Positions 45,027 to 55,000 of a stretch of 64,000 nt of DNA are shown piece by piece. A program made the position numbers and the translations under genes. Each line of letters begins with the position of its first letter. The first letter of the stretch is position 1. This stretch comes from Vandiemenella viatica (Eukaryota > Arthropoda > Insecta > Orthoptera > Morabidae): positions 238,149,539 to 238,213,538 of the forward strand of contig JARYHS010013630.1 of NCBI GenBank assembly GCA_031002005.1. The letters run 5' to 3'. The notes under the pieces are model-generated. The model made no database searches. It was not told the origin of the DNA and saw only the letters and a list, made by a program, of their open reading frames with translations.

Positions 45027-46415
45027 AACAGACGGTCTTACAGGATACTGTTGTAGTCTAACAATGGACATTGAACACGGCGTAACGTTAAGGGCCTTAT
45101 TACACTAGGCGACTTGGTGGCGCAACCAGCCGCGGCACTGGTGTCTCTGTTGGCGACGCAACCAGGATTCTGGTGGCGCCGCCAGCCAGCCACTCGCACA
45201 ACCGAGCACTCACTTTGCTGTTATCATCGCATTGTATGCGAATTGTGTAGTTGAATATGTCCAGTGAACTACAGAATGTCACTGTGGAAATGAGTGGAAG
45301 TGAAAGTGTAGAGAAGACAAAGGGGTAAAGCAAGAAGAATTTCTCATTTTCGTATCTTTCCCGGTAATATCAACGTTTACTAAGTACAATGATTAAAAGA
45401 AAGACGATTTAGACATCCTTAAGTAATTAAAAAACTTGTTGTCGTCTGAATACAGTTTAATTGCGATGGAGCTAACACTCCGGTAGCAATTTGCACATTT
45501 ACAGCACTCTCTTCACCCTCCTCCTTTCCTCCAATGAGTCCCAATCCAGCTCCTGTATCATATCAGTTACTGACTGGGTCCTGCGATAATTTCCACAAAC
45601 AAATCTAGCTGCTCTTCTTTGCACACCTTCCAACTCCTGTATTTGATCTCCAAAATGTGGTCCCAAACTACGCCACCATATTCAACAAATGATCTGACCA
45701 AAGTTTTGTAACCCAACTCCCTAACTTCTCTGTTACATCCTCTCATCACCCTCTTCAGCAAATGAAGGATTTTGTAACCTTTTTCTACCACCTGCCCAAT
45801 TGAGTTTATCAAACGTTATGCAAAGAATTTACACTTCATCAAGCAAATCTGACCCCACTCTGTAATCATAATTAACCTTTAGATCTATTTATCTTTGTAT
45901 CTTATAAGCCGACTCTTCTTGGCATTTATCTTCATTCCATGCTGACCTACCCATTTAGATATTCTATCCAGATCATCCTGCAACTGTTCAGTCTTCACCT
46001 GTTTTTATCCTATTGTATACCATTGTATCATTTGCAAAATACCTAGATTCTGACCGTAACACAGTCATTCATTAGAATAATGAACAGCAACTCCCATATT
46101 TACTTCCACTTCTCTTGATAATGTATTTCCTACTCTAAACCTTTGCTTTCTGACTTTTAAGAATTCCTGTGCCCAGCAAGTAACTTTTTCATTCAATTCA
46201 ACACATTTCAGTTTATTTAAAACCATTTTATGGCTCACTCTGTCAAATGCCTTAGAAAGATCTAGTGCCACACTATCAACTTGGCCTCCCATTTCAAATT
46301 CATTTGAAATATCTTGCATATAGCCCACTATCTGAGATTCAAATGAGTATCCTTGCCTAAAGCTATGTTGTCGATCTGAAAACTAGTTTCGTTCTTCACA
46401 GACATTTCTGATATA

Positions 46416-47859
46416 CACAGACGGAAAAAAAAATCCCAACACCAAGAAAAAATTATTGTAGAGTAATGAAATTTGGACAATGCATTTGTCAAGTTAACAT
46501 GTTTAATTGATTAAATTTTCAAGATCACAGGTTAATTTAAGCTCAAGAAAATGCATTTCAAATGTGAAATACTGTTAAATTAATAGCCGGTGTAACCTCC
46601 AGAATTTTGAATGCAAGCCTGCAAACGTGAATGCATTGTGTCATACAGGTTTCGAATGTCACTTTGTGGTATGGAGTTCCATGCTTGTTGTACTTGTGCT
46701 GTCAATACTGGGACGGTCAGTGCTGGCTGTGGATGATGCTGGAGTTGTCGTCCAATGATATCCCATACGTGTTCAATTGGAGACAGATCTGGTGATCTCG
46801 CAGGCCAAGGTAACATGTCGACACTCTGTAGAGCACGTTGCGAGACAACAGCGGTATGAGGGCGAGCGTTATCCTGTTGAAAAACTCCCCCTTGAATGCT
46901 GTTCATGAATGGCAGCACTACAGGTTGAATTACCAGACTGACGTACAAATTTGCAGTCAGTGTGTTTGGTATAACCACAAGAGTGCTCCTGCTGTCATAG
47001 GAAATTGCTCCCTAGACCATGACTCCAGCCCTGTAGCGTGCATTCCACTGACTACAAGCCATCGCCGTTTGCGACTCCAGTGGTGTCAAGCCAGAGCTCA
47101 TTGGAGGACGGAGTGGAGATCTGTTGTGTTTTCTGATGAAAGCAGGTTCTGCCTTGGTGCCAGTGATGGCCGAGTGTTGGTCAGAAGGAGGCCAGGGGAA
47201 CGCCTGCAACCAAACTGTCTGCGGCCTAGACACACTGGACCTACACCTGGAGTCATGGTCTGGGGAGCAATTTCCTATGACAGCAGGAGCACTCTTGTGG
47301 TTATACCAAACACACTGGCTGCAAATTTGTACGTCAGTCTGGTAATTCAACCTGTAGTGCTGCCATTCATGAACAGCATTCAAGGGGGAGTTTTTCAACA
47401 GGATAACGCTCGCCCTCATACCGCTGTTGTCTCGCAACGTGCTCTACAGAGTGTCGACATGTTACCTTGGCCTGCGAGATCACCAGATCTGTCTCCAATT
47501 GAACACGTATGGGATATCATTGGACGACAACTCCAGCATCATCCACAGCCAGCACTGACCGTCCCAGTATTGACAGCACAAGTACAACAAGCATGGAACT
47601 CCATACCACAAAGTGACATTCGAAACCTGTATGACACAATGCATTCACGTTTGCAGGCTTGCATTCAAAATTCTGGAGGTTACACCGGCTATTAATTTAA
47701 CAGTATTTCACATTTGAAATGCATTTTCTTGAGCTTAAATTAACCTGTGATCTTGAAAATTTAATCAATTAAACATGTTAACTTGACAAATGCATTGTCC
47801 AAATTTCATTACTCTACAATAATTTTTTCTTGGTGTTGGGATTTTTTTTTCCGTCTGTG
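46416..47859. mobile_element. Tc1 foldback: two inverted 3' halves
   Basis: Flanked by TA; both ends are CACAGACGGAAAAAAAAATC-type Tc1 termini. The two arms, 46416-47030 and 47245-47859, are near-identical inverted copies of about 615 bp, far longer than a Tc1 terminal repeat. The 214-bp centre (47031-47244) is present once. The arms each carry the C-terminal half of a Tc1 transposase. Confidence 0.9.
47031..47695 (+). pseudogene. Tc1 transposase, C-terminal two thirds (right arm and centre)
   Basis: Reads HRRLRLQWCQARAHWRTEW and VVFSDESRFCLGASDGR (first Asp), then GVMVWGAISYDSRSTLVVIP, GGVFQQDNARPHTAVVSQRA (second Asp), and PARSPDLSPIEHVWDIIGRQ (Glu, 34 residues on). It ends IQNSGGYTGY. The DNA-binding N-terminal third is missing; the open frame continuing left of 47031 is antisense of the other arm. 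A mirror copy of the last ~150 residues lies on the minus strand at 46580-47030. Confidence 0.85.
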
Positions 47860-49304
47860 TAGTTGCATATCAATCTCTCAATCATTCTGCCCATCACTGA
47901 TGACAAACTAATTGGCCAGGAATTTTCACCATATTTTTAACCCTTCCTTTATGAACTGGTACTACTATCGGTCTTTTCCAATCCTTTGGTAAGCAGCAAG
48001 TCTCCAAACTCAATTTAAACAAAATTTTAAGGTAAGGTACAATATCCTATCCCACAATCTTTAATAAATCTGTAGTAATATTACCTACACCAGTTACACT
48101 AGTTTTAACTTTCTGAGTTACTTCGCAATTTCCTGAAAATTTATTTCAAATTTTGTAGGTTCGTCATTCATTCCCTCCCATCACAGGATGACTGTCCCCA
48201 GTTGTCTCACCAAACCTGACACTCAGTATCTCCGCAATTTTAAAATTGTAAAGTAGGAAGGGGGCATATGAACAGTAGACTGAACGCGTGGTGGCGAGTC
48301 TGGCGGCGCCGCTAGGTGGCCTAGTGTAATAAGCTACGTAAGATACAATGCCCCGCCACGACTCTCGGCCACCAGTGGTTGCCCGCCTGGTCGCCGGGCA
48401 GGGCAGCCAGCCGGCCGCCAGTTTCTGGCGGCGCCACTGGCTGCCCTAGTGTAATAAGCTCCATAAGACCCTGTGCCCAGTGACGAGCAGAGCCACCAGT
48501 GGCCCGGCTGGTGGCGCCGCCAAGTCGCCTAGTGTAATAAGGCCCTAAGTCTGACTGGTAAAGACTCACTTCTAACTGCTGTCTTCAATCCAGCGTTAAA
48601 TTTATCCTCACACGTTTATGAAATTGCTTTGCTGAACCTTTTTACGTATAATTCCATCCCAAACATTACATCAGTAAATAATAATTTCTACTTCTATAAC
48701 TATCTAAATGAATTAGAAGTTTTGGATAAAGTTAGTCTGAAACATGGAACATATGAACTGCATGATATTTTTTCTGAGTTACTGAAAGAAATTGATGCGT
48801 ACAACGTGAAGGTTGCTGAAGATAACTCAACTAATAAGAAAAAACTCCAAGTACAGTTAATCATTTCTTTCAATAAAACACTAGGTCGATGTCAGATTAG
48901 GAGTAACGTTCTTATAGATTTTAATCTCGATGACAACATAGGTTCAGTATTAGGTTTTGCAAAAACTATAGTTGATAAACAAGTCTTGAAGACAGCTGAG
49001 CATCCAGTTAACATACAAAGTGTTAATGTCTTGTGTGTTGAGTGTAACATCTCAGGTGGATCCTTTCACAATGGGGAACCTACACATACATTACATCAGT
49101 TCTGGCCTGCTGTACCACCAGGATATAAGATTGTGGAAACGCCGAATTCACCCATTTACATGCCAGTAGTTGCAAGATACGTTTCAGAATTAAGTGTGGC
49201 AATTAGAGATCAAGACGGAAATCTTGTGGATTTCGACGGGGAAGAGATAACTGTTCGATTGCATTTGAGGAAAATACGGTAAAAAAAAAAAGAAAAAAAA
49301 AGAA

Positions 49305-49490
49305 ATGGGTATCGTATACAAACAGGATGCTTGCATAATGAAAGACACCAGTTGTCTTCTGGACAATGTGAGCAAAAATAGCAGTAACAAGAAGAAGAAG
49401 AAAAGTGAAATAAGGAAGAGCCATATCAGAAACGTTTTAACCCCTCGCAATAGAGAAATACTGTCATCACTTGGATATAGAGTGCTATAA
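49305..49490 (+). CDS. Small basic Polinton ORF (61 aa)
   Basis: Lies between the minor and major capsid genes. Lys/Ser/Asn-rich middle (NSSNKKKKKSEIRKSH) and a C-terminal LTPRNREILSSLGYRVL. No recognised domain. Position and basic charge would suit a small virion protein; inference only. Confidence 0.35.
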   Translation: MGIVYKQDACIMKDTSCLLDNVSKNSSNKKKKKSEIRKSHIRNVLTPRNREILSSLGYRVL

Positions 49491-49541
49491 ATACCGATAC
49501 TTTCCTCTGCAAGCTCTCATTCGAGTCTTTGACGACTTTCA

Positions 49542-50813
49542 GTGATCTCAACCAGGAGGAGGAAGAGAGACCGAGAGAAAGAAAGGAAAATGTTGAATGT
49601 AAGAGAAAAAATTCTCATCAATGACTCGGTTACTCGTCTTCAATATCATAAGTATAAACCTTTTGGTCAACCGGCTTTTGCTCAGAATGATAGCATATCA
49701 ATTGTTATACAAAATGAAAACACTTACCTGCTACCCTCTGAGAGTCTGCTGTATATAGAAGGGCGGCTTGTCAATGCAGAGGGAAAGGGGAAAGCTGCTG
49801 ATATTAACTTAACAAGAAACTGTGCGCTTCATCTGTTTTCGGATATTCAGTACCGTCTCAACAACCAAATTATCGATCATGTACGTAATCCAGGAATTGC
49901 AACATTGCTGAAAGGATATGCATCTTTTACACCAGGTGAAGCAAATGCATTACAAAATGCCGGATGGGGCACTAAAAGTGAATTGGAACAGTTAGTCGAT
50001 GCGGATGGACGTTTTAATTTTTGCATTCCGCTTAAAATGATCTTAGGCTTCGCCGAGGATTACAAAAAGATTATTTTAAATGCCCGTCATGAACTGGTAC
50101 TAATTCGTAGCAGACAAGATATTAACTGTATTGTCTCAGATACAGCAGATACCAAATCGAAAATTGTGTTGGAGAAAATGCACTGGGAAATGCCGCATGT
50201 TCAAGTTTCCGAAAAGCAACAGATATCTCTGTGGAATATTTTAAAAAATGATATCAGTCTGAGTTTAGCTTTTCGTCACTGGGATTTGATTGAATGCATC
50301 ACGCCAGAAATTAACTCATGGACATGGCAAATTAAATTTAATACAGCTCTTGAAACAGCAAGGTATGTAATATTGGCTTTTCAGTCAAACAGAAATTCGA
50401 TTACTGCCGACTCTAGTGTATTCGATCAAATAAACATATCAGACTTGAAGGTGTATTTAAATTCATCTAAATTCCCAGAGGAGAATTTTGCTGTTGATTT
50501 TGACACAAGGAATACTGCACAAGCGTTTGAAATGTATGCCAATTTTCAGTCACTGTATTACGGAGACAGCAGTTTAAGAAGAAGAGGAAACCCGCTCATG
50601 AACCGTACCGAATTTCAGAAATGTCCTATATTTTTCATTGATTGTTCTCATCAAGACGAAACATTGAAATCTTCGGTCGTTGACATGAAGATTGAAATAG
50701 AAACAAAAAAACCATTTGCTAAAAATACAATAGCTTACTGCCTGGTCATTCATGATTCAGTGATTGAAATGACTCCATCAACCAATCAAGTCACAAAGCG
50801 TACTCGGATATAG
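49542..50813 (+). CDS. Polinton major capsid protein (double jelly-roll)
   Basis: 423 aa from the first ATG, but 49590 (MLNVREKILINDSVTRLQYH) is the more likely start, because the preceding 16 residues are a low-complexity Arg/Glu/Lys string. Family features visible: YLLPSESLLYIEGRL, then NCALHLFSDIQYRLNNQIID, and GIATLLKGYASFTPGEANAL. The C-terminal half contains WDLIECITPEINSWTWQIKF and RYVILAFQSNRNS. This family builds the pseudo-hexameric capsomers of Polinton virions. The frame is intact. Next gene 15 bp downstream. Confidence 0.92.
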   Translation: MISTRRRKRDREKERKMLNVREKILINDSVTRLQYHKYKPFGQPAFAQNDSISIVIQNENTYLLPSESLLYIEGRLVNAEGKGKAADINLTRNCALHLFSDIQYRLNNQIIDHVRNPGIATLLKGYASFTPGEANALQNAGWGTKSELEQLVDADGRFNFCIPLKMILGFAEDYKKIILNARHELVLIRSRQDINCIVSDTADTKSKIVLEKMHWEMPHVQVSEKQQISLWNILKNDISLSLAFRHWDLIECITPEINSWTWQIKFNTALETARYVILAFQSNRNSITADSSVFDQINISDLKVYLNSSKFPEENFAVDFDTRNTAQAFEMYANFQSLYYGDSSLRRRGNPLMNRTEFQKCPIFFIDCSHQDETLKSSVVDMKIEIETKKPFAKNTIAYCLVIHDSVIEMTPSTNQVTKRTRI

Positions 50814-50828
50814 AAGGGGGAAAAAGAC

Positions 50829-51191
50829 ATGGAAGCTGGAAAGAAAAAGAAAAGGGTTCACTTTCCTGATGAGCCCTGTACATTAATTCACGTATTGGAT
50901 GACTGGGATTTTATCATATACAGAGAGGCTCGCAAAGGTCCATGGATGCAATCAGCTGTTGACCGCAATCGCTTTAGATGTCGTGTAGAGGATTTGTCCA
51001 AAATTCTCTCTCCAATTCTCCATGAGCAAAGACAACGTGTGTTAAATACTTACCTGATGCCTGTAAGTGAAGTGTCTGAAACGTCTCCCTCCGTTAGCCA
51101 ATCAGGTCACACAAGGCATACTCAGAAATATAAAAGAGGAAAAAAAAAATGTGTAAGCATTTCATCATTGCTATCCTGTTGCTCCAAGTAG
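50829..51191 (+). CDS. PPP1R15/GADD34-like PP1 regulatory protein in the Polinton
   Basis: 120 aa, intact, 15 bp after the major capsid gene and 14 bp before the next ORF. Residues 5-12 form a basic RVxF-type PP1 docking motif (KKKKRVHF), followed by acidic PDE. About 20 residues later comes a helix-like stretch with EARKGPW (33-39) and AVDRNRF (43-49), then a third block ending in HEQRQRVLNTYL. The order and spacing (RVxF, RKGxW, DRxRF) match the PP1-binding plus eIF2alpha/actin-contact region of PPP1R15 (GADD34/CReP) and of related viral proteins. Those recruit PP1 to dephosphorylate eIF2alpha and restart translation. The C-terminal tail is Ser/Lys/Cys-rich. Family call is by eye; function is inference. 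Confidence 0.68.
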   Translation: MEAGKKKKRVHFPDEPCTLIHVLDDWDFIIYREARKGPWMQSAVDRNRFRCRVEDLSKILSPILHEQRQRVLNTYLMPVSEVSETSPSVSQSGHTRHTQKYKRGKKKCVSISSLLSCCSK

Positions 51192-51205
51192 CTTGAGAAG
51201 GAAAT

Positions 51206-51892
51206 ATGAACAAAGTTATAATAATTACCGCTAAGTCTGAGAATCATCCAGTGACAGTGTTAGTGACTAATTTAAGTGATGGAAATGAATGTGTACTACA
51301 AGTTCATAACACGGAGGCCTCTTTCAGTGCACTGAATTGTTCACTCGATTCATTGCTAAAAGAGAACAGTGACTGTAAAACATTAGTGTATTCAAAAAAT
51401 CTGCTGTGTCCACTCGTCCTAAATATTCTGGAACAAATTATTATTCTTAAAGATGTTGAAATGCTACGATTGGAAGACTATGGATGGGACTGTGCTAATA
51501 AGAAAGAGAGAAGTACTGCTGCTGATGCCGCTGCTGCTGCTGCTGATGATGATGATGATGCTGATGCTTACTTCTTGTTCGAGTGGATTAAATCAAAAAA
51601 TGTTTGTAAACTGCTCTCTCGAATTTATAAGAAACTTGCTATGCAACAGTGTCAAAATCTAAATGCAATTGATTATTACTTATTTCCTAAGCAGTTGTTA
51701 CCCTCTTTATGCGATCTTTCTCGCATATTTCACAGTTTACCACAAGTGTTTCAAAATGATACTCTCATTTCTAAGTACCAACATTGTTACAAGCATTATA
51801 ATGTGAATGCACGTTGTCAAATTGATGGACCACCTCCTATTAAAATGAATTGTAAAGGGTGCAGAAAGGAAATTTCAGATGAAATAAAATAA
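51206..51892 (+). CDS. Unknown Polinton protein (228 aa)
   Basis: Start at 51206, just after the PPP1R15-like ORF, same strand. The N-terminal third is beta-like (KVIIITAKSENHPVTVLVTN). A pure Ala/Asp tract (about 108-122) comes from a GCT/GAT microsatellite and looks like an expansion inside the gene. The C-terminal half is helical (FEWIKSKNVCKLLSRIYKKL, YYLFPKQLLPSLCDLSRIFH). It ends in a Cys pair (NCKGCRKEI) that could bind metal with C205. Not recognised. The gene cluster suggests late expression with the capsid genes. Confidence 0.55.
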   Translation: MNKVIIITAKSENHPVTVLVTNLSDGNECVLQVHNTEASFSALNCSLDSLLKENSDCKTLVYSKNLLCPLVLNILEQIIILKDVEMLRLEDYGWDCANKKERSTAADAAAAAADDDDDADAYFLFEWIKSKNVCKLLSRIYKKLAMQQCQNLNAIDYYLFPKQLLPSLCDLSRIFHSLPQVFQNDTLISKYQHCYKHYNVNARCQIDGPPPIKMNCKGCRKEISDEIK

Positions 51893-52034
51893 CAATTAAT
51901 GTATTATGTGTTTTTAATTTCATTCAGTAAATAAAGAAAAAGTTACAATTAATGTATAATGTTTTGTTATTTTCTTTATACAAATCAGTTACAAACTCAC
52001 ATGTACACAATTTCACACAAGATTAGTTACAAAC
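51893..52034. terminator. Convergent 3' ends with AATAAA signals
   Basis: Between the convergent 228-aa ORF and the polymerase gene. An AATAAA at 51930-51935 follows the plus-strand stop by about 40 bp and is a plausible polyadenylation signal. TTTATA/TTTCTTTATAC words occur on the other strand. Short imperfect direct repeats (AGTTACAATTAATGTAT, GTTACAAACTCACAT) are present. Confidence 0.45.
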
Positions 52035-55000
52035 TCACATATACAGTATTTCATGGCAAGTTTTCTTGTTTTTCAGCTGGTAGTGACCCCATGCTAAAGT
52101 ATTCACCTTATCTGGCAGTATAAAACGTTTATCATCATGTGCCGACAAACCAAGCTTTTGTTGTTTAACAGTGGATACCACATGACATTTCGATTGAATA
52201 ATATATTGTACAGAAGATTTAGCATCTAAATTCAACATACATTCTCTATAATCATCAATACTCAATGCTTTAATTGCAGACTGTTTTATACCTTTCGCTC
52301 TCTGCATTACACGTAGTGATTCTGTCTCTAGTGCATACATTTTAGCTCTCAGGCCTATGAATTCAGTAATAAGTTCCCCGTTTAATTCATCTTTCAATAG
52401 TCCAACCTTCTTTTTATTCACAAGTGGAATGTTATATCTGTTATTAACAGGGAAACCTGAAGTATCAAACCATTTTCGTACATCACTTTTGATATCCTCA
52501 TAAATATTTTGAGTTTTAATGTGGTAAATTAAACTATCAGTATCAGTGTAACACAGTTTTACATCTTTTACAGGGAACTTGTTCAGTATATACCCATAAT
52601 GAAAGTCGACAAGACGCGTCTTTGAAATGTCTAAAATCGCCATACCTACAGATATAGGCTTATCAAACACTACATTGAGTTTGTCTAATTCAATACCAAC
52701 TAAATTTTCTTGAAATATAACGCTCCTTTTGAAATTTGGTTTTGCAATCATTGCTGCCGCTCCATATCTACCATCCCATGAAGTTGCTAGTTTTATGTCC
52801 CTCATCTTTCGTACATTTTGCATTGTCTTACCAAAGACGCTGTTATTCATTAGCTTAAAAAAATTCTTTTCAAAATCATTATTTGCTGCCATACGTTTCT
52901 GTGCGTTAATATCGATGTATGGTTTCATCCATGGAAGTTGTCTGAATGACAGTACTCTGTGAATCTTTCTCAATATCAAATTATGTTGCAAACACTGTTT
53001 GAGATTTCTATAATGAATTACATAATTTTTCTTATCATACAAAGTAGAAATTAATTTTTTGGGAGCGCTAGCCTTGCCTGCCACACAGCTAGACGGTGGT
53101 ATCATTTTCTCAGGACACAGTGGTAGATCAGAATGCATATCGTGGATGCTTTCGGGATATTCAAGATCTACTTCCAAAATGTAGCCTATATCAGAGTCAT
53201 CCGGTATGTTGTTTACATCAAAAGTTTTAACAATTTCAGGGTTGAGCCAAGAAAAATGTGAAACTGGGAGGTACTGCATCATTGCCCAACTGTAAAGACT
53301 ATTAACATCAAGGTAAATAATATAGGATTCATCAGTATTTTCATCATAATTAGACATGAACCTGTTGTTTGCCACAGCATGTCTACACGAGCAATGAACA
53401 ATGCCGCCTCTAATACCTCGTTCGATGAATTGAAGTTGCTCAATGTCTGTAATGAGTTCTAATTCTGCTTTGCTAGTTTTCAATAATGCATCCCAAGCTA
53501 ATCCAGGTGAAGTAACATAATGCGCGGGGTCTAACTCATAGGTTTTAATGCAGAGATTTCGAAAATTTTCAAAAACATCGCTTAACAATAACACATCAAT
53601 TTTTAAATAAAGATCGGAGTATTCTCCCAGTGTCTTGCACCTGAACAAATGCCATACATCGCACGCCCTTTGATAATCACACTCTGAGACAGTTCTTCCA
53701 CCGGTCAGCAAACTTTTAAATTCCTGAATTGGAGGTAAGTGTTCTTCTGATAAAACACTGTCATCACTCACATACTCATATGGAAATATACCCTTCTGAT
53801 TGACTAAATAAAATTCACGATCATCAGGAAAGTATTTCCTCGTTATCCTGAGTTCCTCTGGCTTTAGGTAAGACGCACACTTTTCTAGCGAGCATGATAA
53901 AAAATTAAATGAATCTATAAATCGGAAATTTATGTAACAGTGTCGGTCTTTGTGTGTTACTTGAATGCTCTTCGTGAAAGATTTGTATTTCTCCATATTC
54001 GATGGTAATATAGAAACGCGGCCTGGATTTAATTTAGTTTCCCTCCCGTTCTCTTTCACTATCTGCTCGCAAATATTTGTAATTACGAAATGACTATCAT
54101 AATTGGACAGATTGTGGAATACGACAGGCACTGTAAACCGAGGTCTGTAGTTTACATTACAGCTAGCATGCGCCGGACCGCGGTACGCACCTGTAAAATG
54201 GCAGTGGTCACGATGCTTCACATCGCCAGCCTCAAAGGCTTCCTTACAAATATGGCAAATCTTTGCAGAGCGAAAGGCCGATTCTTCCTCTAGGCTTAAT
54301 ATCATCTCTTTATTTTGTAATAAGAAACCATTCACATACTCAGCAATTGCATACAGCTGTTTCGTGAACCATTGCATGCAATCACGGCCTCGATACAATT
54401 TAAATTCTGAATAGTTGACATTATAACTACAATGTATGTAATATGCAATACTAAATGGTGTATGTAAATGTATTTGATCAGAGTTACTACTTCTACTGCA
54501 GCCAGCAACTGGTTGCAGCATGCACTCAGTGTCCGCGTATATTATAAAAGGCAACTTTAACTTGTTTCTGAAATTGGAAAACTTTATATATTTATTGTGC
54601 TCATTTGGCATGATAGTGTTGACTGGCTTAAACTGTGCACAGTCAAGCAAGTGTGCTTCTAACTTCTGTTTTGAATGAAAATAACACAGACAACGGGGGC
54701 ATATCACGACAGACTTATGATGAGCAGTAATGCTATAATGTGCTAGCTTCGACAAACTTTTTATATAATAAAAATGATATATATTTGCATTTGCAAGCTG
54801 CAGCATTAATAAGTTTACGTGGTTTTTTCTCTTTGGTACTTTTGTAATATACAGTGGTATAACTCGGAAATCTTTAGATCTTTCCCTCTTCCTCCTTGCC
54901 CCCTCTCTCTCCTCATCCACTTCTCCGTCTTCAACAACCATCCACTCATAATCCGAGTACTGTATACCATACACATTGACAGACACACTTTCATTCTGCT

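Larger units (their letters stand above)
45480..48250 (-). pseudogene. LINE (CR1/Jockey-like) RT fragment, split by Tc1 foldback
   Basis: Minus-strand pieces: near 47890-48020 LPKDWKRPIVVPVHKGR; 46065-46328 QVDSVALDLSKAFDRVSHKM (palm motif) and WAQEFLKVRKQRFRVGNTLS; 45490-45812 LHLLKRVMRGCNREVRELGY and LVRSFVEYGGVVWD with AARFV-type residues. Frame breaks are frequent. The Tc1 foldback (46416-47859) sits between the RT blocks. 5'-truncated and dead. Confidence 0.7.
45092..48545. mobile_element. Harbinger-like element inside the Polinton
   Basis: Ends GGGCCTTATTACACTAGGCG inverted, flanked by TAA (45089-45091, 48546-48548). No transposase of its own is seen. Three further copies or near copies of the CCTAGTGTAATAAG end lie on the right side (near 48316, 48444 and 48527). 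It carries a minus-strand LINE fragment and the Tc1 foldback. Confidence 0.85.
45064..49282 (+). pseudogene. Polinton minor capsid (penton-like) protein, split by a Harbinger-like insertion
   Basis: The probable start codon at 45064 gives nine codons before the insertion (45092-48545 plus one TAA duplicate). The frame resumes at 48549 and stays open to 49282. The codon phase matches across the two sides, so the insertion alone breaks the gene. The right part has HTLHQFWPAVPPGYKIVE and ends VDFDGEEITVRLHLRKIR, the ending typical of Polinton minor capsid proteins, which form the single jelly-roll penton. An internal ATG at 48629 could give an N-terminally shortened 217-aa product. Confidence 0.8.

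Noticed and set aside
46838..47030. N-terminal part of a long Tc1 transposase frame
   Set aside because: This part is antisense of the opposite arm of the foldback; the real transposase sequence starts near 47031.
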